DNA of 64,000 nucleotides. Source: Gavia stellata. Taxonomy: Eukaryota; Chordata; Aves; Gaviiformes; Gaviidae. Shown piece by piece: positions 1 through 12,556 of the stretch (position 1 is its first letter; each line of letters starts with the position of its first letter). The notes below the pieces were generated by a model, which saw only the letters and a list, made by a program, of their open reading frames with translations, was not told where the DNA came from and searched no databases. The stretch lies in NCBI RefSeq assembly GCF_030936135.1, contig NC_082602.1, positions 1 through 64,000 of the forward strand, given 5' to 3'. A program made the position numbers and the translations under genes.

Positions 1-3000
1 TTAAACAAGTTCAGAGGCCAAGCATTTGTGGTTCGTTTGAGAGGTTACCAGTGGGAGATGAGGACCAGCAAGAGCTTTCAGGGCTGCCACCTTTAGTGTA
101 GGAGCAATCGCTGGACGTTCGCAATTTCGGTGTTGAGCTCTGACGTGAATTAGCGAAAGGAAGCGATGATACGTCTGGACCTTTGAGTGTCTAAACAAGT
201 TCAGAGCCCAAGTGTTTGTGGTTCGTTTGAGAGGTTACCAGTGGGAGATGAGGACCAGCAAGAGCTTTCAGGGCTGGCACCTTTAGTGTAGGAGCAATCG
301 CTGGACGTTCGCAATTTCGGTGTTGAATTTTGACCATATAGAGCAGGAGAGGCTGTGTACGTTGGAAGTTTTAGTAGGCTAAACAAGTTCAGAGGCCAAG
401 CATTTGTGGTTCGTTTGAGAGGTTACCAGTGGGAGATGAGGACCAGCAAGAGCTTTCAGGGCTGGCACCTTTAGTGTAGGAGCAATCGCTGGACGTTCGC
501 AATTTCGGTGTTGAATTTTGACCATATAGAGCAGGAGAGGCTGTGTACGTTGGAAGTTTTAGTAGGCTAAAGAAGTTCAGAGGCCAAGCATTTGTGGTTC
601 GTTTGAGAGGTTACCAGTGGGAGATGAGGACCAGCAAGAGCTTTCAGGGCTGGCACCTTTAGTGTAGGAGCAATCGCTGGACGTTCGCAATTTCGGTGTT
701 GAATTTTGACCATATAGAGCAGGAGAGGCTGTGTACGTTGGAAGTTTTAGTAGGCTAAACAAGTTCAGAGGCCAAGCATTTGTGGTTCGTTTGAGAGGTT
801 ACCAGTGGGAGATGAGGACCAGCAAGAGCTTTCAGGGCTGGCACCTTTAGTGTAGGAGCAATCGCTGGACGTTCGCAATTTCGGCGTTGAGCTCTGACGT
901 GAATTAGCGAAAGGAAGCGATGATACGTCTGGACATTTCAGTGTCTAAAGAACTTTAGAGGCCAAGTGTTTGTGGTTCGTTTGAGAGGTTACCAGTGGGA
1001 GATGAGGACCAGCAAGAGCTTTCAGGGCTGGCACCTTTAGTGTAGGAGCAATCGCTGGACGTTCGCAATTTCGGTGTTGAGCTCTGGCCAGATTGAGCAG
1101 GAGAGGCTGTGTACGTTGGAAGTTTTAGTAGGCTAAACAAGTTCAGAGCCCAAGTGTTTGTGGTTCGTTTGAGAGGTTACCAGTGGGAGATGAGGACCAG
1201 CAAGAGCTTTCAGGGCTGGCACCTTTAGTGTAGGAGCAATCGCTGGACGTTCGCAATTTCGGTGTTGAGCTCTGGCCAGATTGAGCAGGAGAGGCTGTGT
1301 ACGTTGGAAGTTTTAGTAGGCTAAACAAGTTCAGAGCCCAAGTGTTTGTGGTTCGTTTGAGAGGTTACCAGTGGGAGATGAGGACCAGGAAGAGCTTTCA
1401 GGGCTGGCACCTTTAGTGTAGGAGCAATCGCTGGACGTTCGCAATTTCGGTGTTGAGCTCTGGCCAGATTGAGCAGGAGAGGCTGTGTACGTTGGAAGTT
1501 GTAGTAGGCTAAACAAGTTCAGAGCCCAAGTGTTTGTGGTTCGTTTGAGAGGTTACCAGTGGGAGATGAGGACCAGCAAGAGCTTTCAGGGCTGGCACCT
1601 TTAGTGTAGGAGCAATCGCTGGACGTTCGCAATTTCGGTGTTGAATTTTGGCCAGATTGAGCAGGAGAGGCTGTGTACGTTGGAAGTTTTAGTAGGCTAA
1701 ACAAGCTCAGAGCCCAAGTGTTTGTGGTTCGTTTGAGAGGTTACCAGTGGGAGATGAGGACCAGCAAGAGCTTTCAGGGCTGGCACCTTTAGTGTAGGAG
1801 CAATCGCTGGACGTTTACAATTTCCGTGTTGAGCTCTGACGTGAATTAGCGAAAGGAAGCGATGATACGTCTGGACCTTTGAGTGTCTAAACAAGTTCAG
1901 AGGCCAAGTGTTTGTGGTTCGTTTGAGAGGTTACCAGTGGGAGATGAGGACCAGCAAGAGCTTTCAGGGCTGGCACCTTTAGTGTAGGAGCAATCGCTGG
2001 ACGTTCGCAATTTCGGTGTTGAGCTCTGACGTGAATTAGCGAAAGGAAGCGATGATACGTCTGGACCTTTGAGTGTCTAAACAAGTTCAGAGCCCAAGTG
2101 TTTGTGGTTCGTTTGAGAGGTTACCAGTGGGAGATGAGGACCAGCAAGAGCTTTCAGGCCTGGCACCTTTAGTGTAGGAGCAATCGCTGGACGTTCGCAA
2201 TTTCGGTGTTGAGCTCTGGCCAGATTGAGCAGGAGAGGCTGTGTACGTTGGAAGTTTTAGTAGCCTAAACAAGTTCAGGGGCCAAGCATTTGTGGTTCGT
2301 TTGAGAGGTTACCAGTGGGAGATGAGGACCAGCAAGAGCTTTCAGGGCTGGCACCTTTAGTGTAGGAGCAATCGCTGGACGTTCGCAATTTCGGTGTTGA
2401 GCTCTGACGTGAATTAGCGAAAGGAAGCGATGATACGTCTGGACCTTTGAGTGTCTAAACAAGTTCAGAGGCCAAGTGTTTGTGGTTCGTTTGAGAGGTT
2501 ACCAGTGGGAGATGAGGACCAGCAAGAGCTTTCAGGGCTGGCACCTTTAGTGTAGGAGCAATCGCTGGACGTTCGCAATTTCGGTGTTGAGCTCTGGCCA
2601 GTTTGAGCAGGAGAGGCTGTGTACGTTGGAAGTTTTAGTAGCCTAAACAAGTTCAGAGCCCAAGTGTTTGTGGTTCGTTTGAGAGGTTACCAGTGGGAGA
2701 TGAGGACCAGCAAGAGCTTTCAGGGCTGGCACCTTTAGTGTAGGAGCAATCGCTGGACGTTCCCAATTTCGGTGTTGAGCTCTGACGTGAATTAGCGAAA
2801 GGAAGCGATGATACGTCTGGACATTTCAGTGTCTAAACAACTTTAGAGGCCAAGTGTTTGTGGTTCGTTTGAGAGGTTACCAGTGGGAGATGAGGACTAG
2901 CAAGAGCTTTCAGGGCTGGCACCATTAGTGTAGGAGCAATCGCTGGACGTTCTCAATTTCGGTGTTGAGCTCTGGCCAGATTGAGCAGGAGAGGCTGTGT

Positions 3001-6000
3001 ACGTTGGAAGTTTTAGTAGGCTAAACAAGTTCAGAGCCCAAGTGTTTGTGGTTCGTTTGAGAGGTTACCAGTGGGAGATGAGGACCAGCAAGAGCTTTCA
3101 GGGCTGGCACCTTTAGTGTAGGAGCAATCGCTGGACGTTCGCAATTTCGGTGTTGAATTTTGACCATATAGAGCAGGAGAGGCTGTGTACGTTGGAAGTT
3201 GTAGTAGGCTAAACAAGTTCAGAGCCCAAGTGTTTGTGGTTCGTTTGAGAGGTTACCAGTGGGAGATGAGGACTAGCAAGAGCTTTCAGGGCTGGCACCA
3301 TTAGTGTAGGAGTAATCGCTGGACGTTCGCAATTTCGGTGTTGAGCTCTGGCCAGATTGAGCAGGAGAGGCTGTGTACGTTGGAAGTTTTAGTAGCCTAA
3401 ACATGTTCAGAGCCCAAGTGTTTGTGGTTCGTTTGAGAGGTTACCAGTGGGAGATGAGGAGCAGCAAGAGCTTTCAGGGCTGGCACCTTTAGTGTAGGAG
3501 CAATCGCTGGACGTTTACAATTTCGGTGTTGAGCTCTGACGTGAATTAGCGAAAGGAAGCGATGATACGTCTGGACCTTTGAGTGTCTAAACAACTTCAG
3601 AGCCCAAGTGTTTGTGGTTCGTTTGAGAGGTTACCAGTGGGAGATGAGGACCAGCAAGAGCTTTCAGGGCTGGCACCTTTAGTGTAGGAGCAATCGCTGG
3701 ACGTTCGCAATTTCGGTGTTGAGCTCTGACGTGAATTAGCGAAAGGAAGCGATGATACGTCTGGACATTTCAGTGTCTAAACAAGTTCAGAGGCCAAGTG
3801 TTTGTGGTTCGTTTTAGAGGTTACCAGTGGGAGATGAGGACCAGGAAGAGCTTTCAGGGCTGGCACCTTTAGTGTAGGAGCAATCGCTGGACGTTCGCAA
3901 TTTCGGTGTTGAGCTCTGGCCAGATTGAGCAGGAGAGGCTGTGTACGTTGGAAGTTGTAGTAGGCTAAACAAGTTCAGAGCCCAAGTCTTTGTTGTTCGT
4001 TTGAGAGGTTACCAGTGGGAGATGAGGACCAGCAAGAGCTTTCAGGGCTGACACCTTTAGTGTAGGAGCAATCGCTGGACGTTCGCAATTTCGGTGTTGA
4101 GCTCTGGCCAGATTGAGCAGGAGAGGCTGTGTACGTTGGAAGTTTTAGTAGCCTAATCAAGTTCAGAGCCCAAGTGTTTGTGGTTCGTTTGAGAGGTTAC
4201 CAGTGGGAGATGAGGACCAGCAAGAGCTTTCAGGCCTGGCACCTTTAGTGTAGGAGCAATCGCTGGACGTTCGCAATTTCGGTGTTGAGCTCTGACGTGA
4301 ATTAGCGAAAGGAAGCGATGATACGTCTGGACATTTCAGTGTCTAAACAACTTTAGAGGCCAAGTGTTTGTGGTTCGTTTGACAGGTTACCAGTGGGAGA
4401 TGAGGACCAGCAAGAGCTTTCAGGGCTGGCACCTTTAGTGTAGGAGCAATCGCTGGACGTTCGCAATTTCGGTGTTGAGCTCTGGCCAGATTCAGCAGGA
4501 GAGGCTGTGTATGTTGGAAGTTTTAGTAGGCTAAACATGTTCAGAGCCCAAGTGTTTGTGGTTCGTTTGAGAGGTTACCAGTGGGAGATGAGGACCAGCA
4601 AGAGCTTTCAGGGCTGGCACCTTTAGTGTAGGAGCAATCGCTGGACGTTCGCAATTTCGGTGTTGAGCTCTGGCCAGATTGAGCAGGAGAGGCTGTGTAC
4701 GTTGGAAGTTGTAGTAGGCTAAACAAGTTCAGAGCCCAAGTCTTTGTTGTTCGTTTGAGAGGTTACCAGTGGGAGATGAGGAGCAGCAAGAGCTTTCAGG
4801 GCTGGCACCTTTAGTGTAGGAGCAATCGCTGGACGTTCGCAATTTCGGTGTTGAATTTTGGCCAGATTGAGCAGGAGAGGCTGTGTACGTTGGAAGTTTT
4901 AGTAGGCTAAACAAGTTCAGAGCCCAAGTGTTTGTGGTTCGTTTGAGAGGTTACCAGTGGGAGATGAGGACCAGCAAGAGCTTTCAGGGCTGGCACCTTT
5001 AGTGTAGGAGCAATCGCTGGACGTTCGCAATTTCGGTGTTGAGCTCTGGCCAGATTCAGCAGGAGAGGCTGTGTACGTTGGAAGTTGTAGTAGGTTAAAC
5101 AAGTTCAGAGCCCAAATCTTTGTTGTTCGTTTTAGAGGTTACCAGTGGGAGATGAGGAGCAGCAAGAGCTTTCAGGGCTGGCACCTTTAGTGTAGGAGCA
5201 ATCGCTGGACGTTCCCAATTTCGGTGTTGAATTTTGGCCAGATTGAGCAGGAGAGGCTGTGTACGTTGGAAGTTTTAGTAGGCTAAACAAGTTCAGAGCC
5301 CAAGTGTTTGTGGTTCGTTTGAGAGGTTACCAGTGGGAGATGAGGACCAGCAAGAGCTTTCAGGGCTGGCACCTTTAGTGTAGGAGCAATCGATGGACGT
5401 TCGCAATTTCGGTGTTGAATTTTGGCCAGATTGAGCAGGAGAGGCTGTGTACGTTGGAAGTTTTAGTAGGCTAAACAAGTTCAGAGCCCAAGTGTTTGTG
5501 GTTTGTTTTAGAGGTTACCAGTGGGAGATGAGGACCAGCAAGAGCTTTCAGGGCTGGCACCATTAGTGTAGGAGCAATCGCTGGACGTTCGCAATTTCGG
5601 TGTTGAGCTCGGACGTGAATTAGCGAAAGGAAGCGATGATACGTCTGGACCTTTGAGTGTCTAAACAAGTTCAGAGCCCAAGTGTTTGTGGTTCGTTTGA
5701 GAGGTTACCAGTGGGAGATGAGGACCAGCAAGAGCTTTCAGGGCTGGCACCTTTAGTGTAGGAGCAATCGCTGGACGTTCGCAATTTCGGTGTTGAGCTC
5801 TGACGTGAATTAGCGAAAGGAAGCGATGATACGTCTGGACCTTTGAGTGTCTAAACAAGTTCAGAGGCCAAGTGTTTGTGGTTCGTTTGAGAGGTTACCA
5901 GTGGGAGATGAGGACCAGGAAGAGCTTTCAGGGCTGGCACCTTTAGTGTAGGAGCAATCGCTGGACGTTCACAATTTCGGTGTTAAATTTTGACCACATT

Positions 6001-9000
6001 GAGCAGGAGAGGCTGTGTACGTTGGAAGTTTTAGTAGCCTAAACAAGTTCAGAGCCCAAGTGTTTGTGGTTCGTTTGAGAGGTTACCAGTGGGAGATGAG
6101 GACCAGCAAGAGCTTTCACGGCTGGCACCTTTAGTGTAGGAGCAATCGCTGGACGTTCGCAATTTCGGTGTTGAGCTCTGGCCAGATTGAGCAGGAGAGG
6201 CTGTGTACGTTGGAAGTTTTAGTAGGCTAAACAAGTTCAGAGCCCAAGTGCTTTTGGTTCGTTTGAGAGGTTACCAGTGGGAGATGAGGACCAGCAAGAG
6301 CTTTCAGGGCTGGCACCTTTAGTGTAGGAGCAATCGCTGGACGTTCGCAATTTCGGTGTTGAATTTTGGCCAGATTGAGCAGGAGAGGCTGTGTACGTTG
6401 GAAGTTTTAGTAGCCTAAACAAGTTCAGAGGCCAAGTGTTTGTGGTTCGTTTGAGAGGTTACCAGTGGGAGATGAGGACCAGCAAGAGCTTTCAGGGCTG
6501 GCACCTTTAGTGTAGGAGCAATCGCTGGACGTTCGCAATTTCGGTGTTGAGCTCTGACGTGAATTAGCGAAAGGAAGCGATAATACGTCTGGACCTTTGA
6601 GTGTCTAAACAAGTTCAGAGCCCAAGTGTTTGTGGTTCGTTTGAGAGGTTACCAGTGGGAGATGAGGACCAGCAAGAGCTTTCAGGGCTGGCACCTTTAG
6701 TGTAGGAGCAGTCGCTGGACGTTTACAATTTCGGTGTTGAGCTCTGACGTGAATTAGCGAAAGGAAGCGATGATACGTCTGGACCTTTGAGTGTCTAAAC
6801 AAGTTCAGAGGCCAAGTGTTTGTGGTTCGTTTGAGAGGTTACCAGTGGGAGATGAGGACCAGCAAGAGCTTTCAGGGCTGGCACCTTTAGTGTAGGAGCA
6901 ATCCCTGGACGTTCGCAATTTCGGTGTTAAATTTTGACCACATTGAGCAGGAGAGGCTGTGTACGTTGGAAGTTTTAGTAGCCTAAACAAGTTCAGAGCC
7001 CAAGTGTTTGTGGTTCGTTTTAGAGGTTACCAGTGGGAGATGAGGACCAGCAAGAGCTTTCAGGGCTGGCACCTTTAGTGTAGGAGCAATCGCTGGACGT
7101 TCGCAATTTCGGTGTTGAGCTCTGACGTGAATTAGCGAAAGGAAGCGATGATGTGTCTGGACCTTTGAGTGTCTAAACAAGTTCAGAGCCCAAGTGTTTG
7201 TGGTTCGTTTGAGAGGTTACCAGTGGGAGATGAGGACCAGCAAGAGCTTTCAGGGCTGGCACCTTTAGTGTAGGAGCAATCGCTGGACGTTCACAATTTC
7301 GGTGTTAAATTTTGACCACATTGATCAGGAGAGGCTGTGTACGTTGGAAGTTTTAGTAGCCTAAACAAGTTCAGAGCCCAAGTGTTTGTGGTTCGTTTGA
7401 GAGGTTACCAGTGGGAGATGAGGACCAGCAAGAGCTTTCAGGGCTGGCACCTTTAGTGTAGGAGCAATCGCTGGACGTTCGCAATTTCGGTGTTGAGCTC
7501 TGGCCAGTTTGAGCAGGAGAGGCTGTGTACGTTGGAAGTTTTAGTAGGCTAAACAAGTTCAGAGGCCAAGTGTTTGTGGTTCGTTTGAGAGGTTACCAGT
7601 GGGAGATGAGGACCAGCAAGAGCTTTCAGGGCTGGCACCTTTAGTGTAGGAGCAATCGCTGGACGTTTACAATTTCGGTGTTGAGCTCTGGCCAGATTGA
7701 GCAGGAGAGGCTGTGTACGTTGGAAGTTTTAGTAGCCTAAACAAGTTCAGAGCCCAAGTGTTTGTGGTTCGTTTGAGAGGTTACCAGTGGGAGATGAGGA
7801 CCAGCAAGAGCTTTCAGGGCTGGCACCTTTAGTGTAGGAGCAATCGCTGGACGTTCCCAATTTCGGTGTTGAGCTCTGACGTGAATTAGCGAAAGGAAGC
7901 GATGATACGTCTGGACCTTTGAGTGTCTAAACAACTTTAGAGGCCAAGTGTTTGTGGTTCGTTTGAGAGGTTACCAGTGGGAGATGAGGACCAGCAAGAG
8001 CTTTCAGGGCTGGCACCTTTAGTGTAGGAGCAATCGCTGGACGTTCGCAATTTCGGTGTTGAGCTCTGGCCAGATTGAGCAGGAGAGGCTGTGTAGGTTG
8101 GAAGTTTTAGTAGCCTAAACAAGTTCAGAGCCCAAGTGTTTGTGGTTCGTTTGAGAGGTTACCAGTGGGAGATGAGGACCAGCAAGAGCTTTCAGGGCTG
8201 GCACCTTTAGTGTAGGAGCAATCGCTGGACGTTCGCAATTTCGGTGTTGAGCTCTGACGTGAATTGGCGAAAGGGAGCGATGATACGTCTGGACATTATA
8301 GTGTCTAAACAAGTTCAGAGCCCAAGTGTTTGTGGTTCGTTTGAGAGGTTACCAGTGGGAGATGAGGACCAGCAAGAGCTTTCAGGGCTGGCACCTTTAG
8401 TGTAGGAGCAGTCGCTGGACGTTCGCAATTTCGGTGTTGAGCTCTGACGTGAATTAGCAAAAGGAAGCGATGATACGTCTGGACCTTTGAGTGTCTAAAC
8501 AAGTTCAGAGGCCAAGTGTTTGTGGTTCGTTTGAGAGGTTACCAGTGGGAGATGAGGACCAGCAAGAGCTTTCAGGGCTGGCACCTTTAGTGTAGGAGCA
8601 ATCGCTGGACGTTCACAATTTCGGTGTTAAATTTTGACCACATTGATCAGGAGAGGCTGTGTACGTTGGAAGTTTTAGTAGCCTAAACAAGTTCAGAGCC
8701 CAAGTGTTTGTGGTTCGTTTGAGAGGTTACCAGTGGGAGATGAGGACCAGCAAGAGCTTTCAGGGCTGGCACCTTTAGTGTAGGAGCAATCGCTGGACGT
8801 TCGCAATTTCGGTGTTGAGCTCTGGCCAGTTTGAGCAGGAGAGGCTGTGTATGTTGGAAGTTTTAGTAGGCTAAACAAGTTCAGAGCCCAAGTGTTTGTG
8901 GTTCGTTTGAGAGGTTACCAGTGGGAGATGAGGACCAGCAAGAGCTTTCAGGGCTGGCACCTTTAGTGTAGGAGCAATCGCTGGACGTTCGCAATTTCGG

Positions 9001-9731
9001 TGTTGAGCTCTGGCCAGATTGAGCAGGAGAGGCTGTGTACGTTGGAAGTTTTAGTAGGCTAAACAAGTTCAGAGCCCAAGTATTTGTGGTTCGTTTGAGA
9101 GGTTACCAGTGGGAGATGAGGACCAGCAAGAGCTTTCAGGGCTGGCACCTTTAGTGTAGGAGCAATCGCTGGACGTTCCCAATTTCGGTGTTGAGCTCTG
9201 ACGTGAATTAGCGAAAGGAAGCGATGATACGTCTGGACCTTTGAGTGTCTAAACAACTTCAGAGGCCCAGTGTTTGTGGTTCGTTTGAGAGGTTACCAGT
9301 GGGAGATGAGGACCAGCAAGAGCTTTCAGGGCTGGCACCTTTAGTGTAGGAGCAATCGCTGGACGTTCGCAATTTCGGTGTTGAGCTCTGGCCAGATTGA
9401 GCAGGAGAGGCTGTGTACGTTGGAAGTTTTAGTAGCCTAAACAAGTTCAGAGCCCAAGTGTTTGTGGTTCGTTTGAGAGGTTACCAGTGGGAGATGAGGA
9501 CCAGCAAGAGCTTTCAGGGCTGGCACCTTTAGTGTAGGAGCAATCGCTGGACGTTCGCAATTTCGGTGTTGAGCTCTGACGTGAATTGGCGAAAGGGAGC
9601 GATGATACGTCTGGACATTATAGTGTCTAAACAAGTTCAGAGCCCAAGTGTTTGTGGTTCGTTTGAGAGGTTACCAGTGGGAGATGAGGACCAGCAACAG
9701 CTTTCAGGGCTGGCAGCTTTAGTGGAGGAGG
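1..9731. repeat. 188/190-bp tandem satellite array, about 51 units
   Basis: Head-to-tail repeats fill this interval with no other sequence between them. Each unit has a shared core of about 140 bp followed by a variable block. Variant A (190 bp) has a 50-bp block starting ACGTGAATTAGCG; variant B (188 bp) has a 48-bp block starting GCCAGATTGAGC. The blocks align weakly, so they look like diverged forms of one sequence. The variants are interspersed irregularly, often as runs of B with one or two A. A B subtype with TTAAATTTTGACCACATTGA recurs from about 5.86 kb. Units are very similar (mostly a few substitutions). Both variants leave short minus-strand open frames of 65 (A) and 61 (B) codons; 190 is not a multiple of three and frames end within each unit, so I do not call genes. 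The array continues off the left edge. The last, partial unit (from 9637) merges into retroviral pol. Confidence 0.97.
7183..9636. repeat. 1322-bp higher-order duplication inside the satellite
   Basis: Six consecutive units starting at 7183, 7371, 7559, 7737, 7937 and 8115 recur in the same order and with the same private variants at 8505, 8693, 8881, 9059, 9259 and 9437, an offset of 1322 bp each time (seven units). Shared markers include CATTGATCAGG in the first unit, GCCAGTTTGAGC in the second, GTTCCCAATTTC in the fourth and GGCGAAAGGGAGC with GACATTATAGTG in the sixth. The unit at 8305 corresponds to the truncated unit at about 9627 that fuses with the retrovirus. This is a recent block duplication at the retroviral edge of the array. 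Confidence 0.85.
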
Positions 9732-9734
9732 TTC

Positions 9735-11213
9735 TATGTTGGGTGCGTATCTGTAGCAAAGCTAAGGGTAAAGCATCCAGCCACTGTATCTGAGCCTCCT
9801 GGCAAATTTTACTCCCCTGTCTTTTTAGGCTTTGATTCATTCTTTCTACTTTTCCACTTGATTGAGGTCTCCGTGGGGTATGGAGATCCCATTTTCTCCC
9901 TAACGCTTTCGTCAAACTTTGAACAGCTTCTGCTATGAAGTGTGGGCCCCTATCCAAAGATAGTCCAATGGGTACCCCAAATCTCGGTATTATTTCCTTA
10001 AGTAGCACTTTTGCTACTTATTTTGCCTTGTTGGTGCGACAAGGGAAAGCTTCTGGCCAGCCTGAGAAAGTATCTAACGTTACTAAAAGATCTCGGTATC
10101 CATTTTGCCGTGGTAATTCGGAAAAGTCTATTTGCCAGTAGTCTCCTGTTTCCTCTCTTTGTCACCCCTGGTAAAGGTCTTCAGGGTAGGCGAGGATTAT
10201 TCTTCAGGCATAGCTCACATTTCTTGACTATGCTCTTAATTATTCCAGTCATTCGTACACTTAGCACTTGTGTTTTTAATGCTTCAACCATTGTTTGAAT
10301 TCCCCAGTGAGTTTCTTGGTGTTGCCTATTGACTATTTCACGCATGATTTCTTGTGTAACTATTACTTGGTGCAAAGGAGTTACCCACCATCCTTCTTGA
10401 TTTTTGTTTGCTTTCAGTAGGTTAGCCAATGGATTGTCTTCTGGTGTATACTGCGGATTCTCAGGTCCTAACCTCTGAACCTTTTCCGGCAAAACTAGCA
10501 ATATTTGACCTTCAGCTGCTTCTCTCGCAGCTTTATCTGCCATGCGGTTCCCTATATGCATTGGGCTATTTCCAGTTTGATGTGCCTTGCAATGCATAAT
10601 TGCCACTAATCGGGGTAGATTAATTGCCGGTAGTAATTGTTGGATCATTGGCCCGTATTTGATTGGGGATCCCTGAGATGTTAGGAGTCCCCTTTCTTTC
10701 CAAATGGCTCCATGAGCATGCACCACTCCAAAGGCAAATTTTGAATCTGTCCATATATTAACAGTTTTACCTTTTGACAGTTCTAATGCTCTCAGTAAGG
10801 CTATGAGTTCTACTTTCTGGGCCGAAGTGTTGGATGGCAGAGCTTTGGCCTCAATCACTTCCTTACCAGTTACCTGATTTTTGTGTTCCATTCCGCATAA
10901 AGCTGCTACCGTCTATGAACAGGTCCCAGTCTGCATTTTCTATTGGTAGGTCTTTCAGGTCTGGTCTGCTGGAGTGCATCTGTTCTACAGTTTGCAAACA
11001 GTCGTGTGCTAATTCTTCTCCAGCAGGATCAGTGGTTAGGAAGGTCGCTGGATTCAGGATCGTGGTTACTTTCAGCTCCACATTGTCTTGTTCCAGAAGA
11101 ATGGCTTGATATTTCAGCATCCGGCTTGGTGACAACCAGTGTCCTCCTGTTTGTTCCAGCACTGCTGTAACTCCATGGTGTACAAATAGAGCTAATTTTT
11201 GCCCAAGCGTCAA
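9735..11213 (-). pseudogene. Endogenous retroviral pol, RNase H and integrase part (broken)
   Basis: RNase H begins in one frame (11213-10863, with the DLFIDGSS start) and continues in another (10891-10181, with NIWTDSKF and the ADKAA stretch), so a frameshift separates them. The second frame runs into an integrase HHCC-like zinc domain ending in CELC near 10200. The integrase catalytic residues are present: Asp codons at 10128-10126 and 9954-9952 and Glu at 9846-9844, all in one frame with canonical D-x35-E spacing. A TAA at 10020-10018 interrupts between the two Asp codons. The frame ends in satellite sequence at 9637, so the integrase C-terminus is lost or converted into satellite. Known role of the family: strand transfer of viral DNA into the host genome; this copy cannot make the full protein. 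Confidence 0.9.
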
Positions 11214-11290
11214 TTTTCAGGCCTCTTGGATCAATAATACTGTAGCCGCCATTGCTTGGAGACATGCTGGCCATCCTTTGCTAACATTGT

Positions 11291-12541
11291 CTAGTTGTTT
11301 TTTGAAAAATACCCCACGGGTCTTTTCCAGGATCCCAGCTTCTGGGCCAGTATCCCTGAGGCAATATGCAGTCTTTCATGCACAAACAATTCAAATGTTT
11401 TTTCCAAATTCGGAAGGCCTAGAGCTGGAGCATTCATTAAAGCTTTTTTCAATTTCATAAATGCATCTCTGCACTCCTGAGTCCAGAAAGTATTTCCTTT
11501 CCCTTGTACAGCTTCATATAGGGGTTTGGGAGTGAGTCCAAAATTTATTATCCACAGGCGACACCATGCGTCCATTTCGGGAAATGCTCTGAGCTCTTGT
11601 TTCGATTTAGGTTCGGGGATCTGGCCAATGGCCTCTTTTCTTTCAGTTCCAAGACTACACTGGCCCTGGGAAATTGTGTACCCCAACTATATTACCTCCT
11701 GTTGGGCGATCTGTGCCTTTTTCGGGGATACTTTGTACCCTGCCGTCCCCAAAAAGTTTAGGAGTTCTGTTGTCATTTGTATGGAATCCTTCTTGTCATT
11801 TGTTGCTAGCAGTGTGTCATCTACATACTGCAGTAAGGTGATATTTTTATGCATCTTTTGCCAGTCTTCTAATTCTTTGGCTAATTGATTTCCAAAGATC
11901 GTAGGGCTATTTTTAAATCCCTGTGGTAATACTGTCCAACACAATTGTGGTTTTCTACCTGTCTTAGGGCTTTCCCACTCAAAAGCAAACAGTTCTTGAC
12001 TTCTGGCTGCTAGCGGAAGGCAAAAGAAAGCATCTTTGAAGTCCAGTACAGTAAACCATTTGTCTGTTTCCTTCAGGGTGCTCAAGAGAGTATACGGGTT
12101 TGCCACTACTGGGTGAACATCCTGTACAATTTCATTCATAGCCCTTAAGTCCTGGACCAATCTATACTCTTCTGAATGCGACTTTTTAATTGGCAAGATC
12201 GGGGTGTTGTATTCTGGTTGACATTCTTTTAGTAATCCAAAATTTACATATCGTTCTATTAATGGTTCTAATCCTTTTCTTGCCTCTAATTTAATTGGAT
12301 ACTGTTTCCGTCTTACCGGTCTGGTGTCTGGTTTCAACTGAATGATTACCGGTTCTGCCACTCGGGATCGTCCTGGTGCTCCTGAAGCCCATACTAGAGG
12401 GGTTACAGGATTTTCAACAACTTCTGGTATTTCCTGTAACTCGGCTTCCTTCTGTAACGTAAAAACTTGAGGATCTAAAGCTTTATTTTCAGGAATATGG
12501 GCTTGGATTGTTCCTTTTTCAAAAGTCATCTGTGCATTCAA
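11291..12541 (-). pseudogene. Endogenous retroviral pol, reverse transcriptase part (broken)
   Basis: A long frame (12541-11687) carries the fingers and palm of a gammaretrovirus-like reverse transcriptase: the DLRAMN motif, the LPQGFKNSP motif and the catalytic YVDD at 11827-11816. A single TAG at 11689-11687 interrupts it; the same frame resumes and covers the connection region to 11291. The polymerase residues are intact, but the internal stop and the following frameshift into RNase H prevent a full product. Upstream, the pol frame is separated from protease by a TGA at 12559-12557, plausibly a decayed CGA arginine codon (inference). Confidence 0.93.
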
Positions 12542-12556
12542 TTTACTTAATAAATC

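Noticed and set aside
1..9634. Repeated 61- and 65-codon minus-strand frames as a tandem gene family
   Set aside because: They follow the 188/190-bp satellite unit exactly, fall in different frames for A and B, and have no expression signals. Best seen as traces of a pol-derived repeat.
1..9636. CRISPR array or phage-type repeats
   Set aside because: Units are contiguous, long and without spacers, in a vertebrate genome.
1..9636. CENP-B box in the satellite (TTCGCAATTTCGGTG)
   Set aside because: Only the first TTCG and scattered Gs agree with the box; key positions differ.
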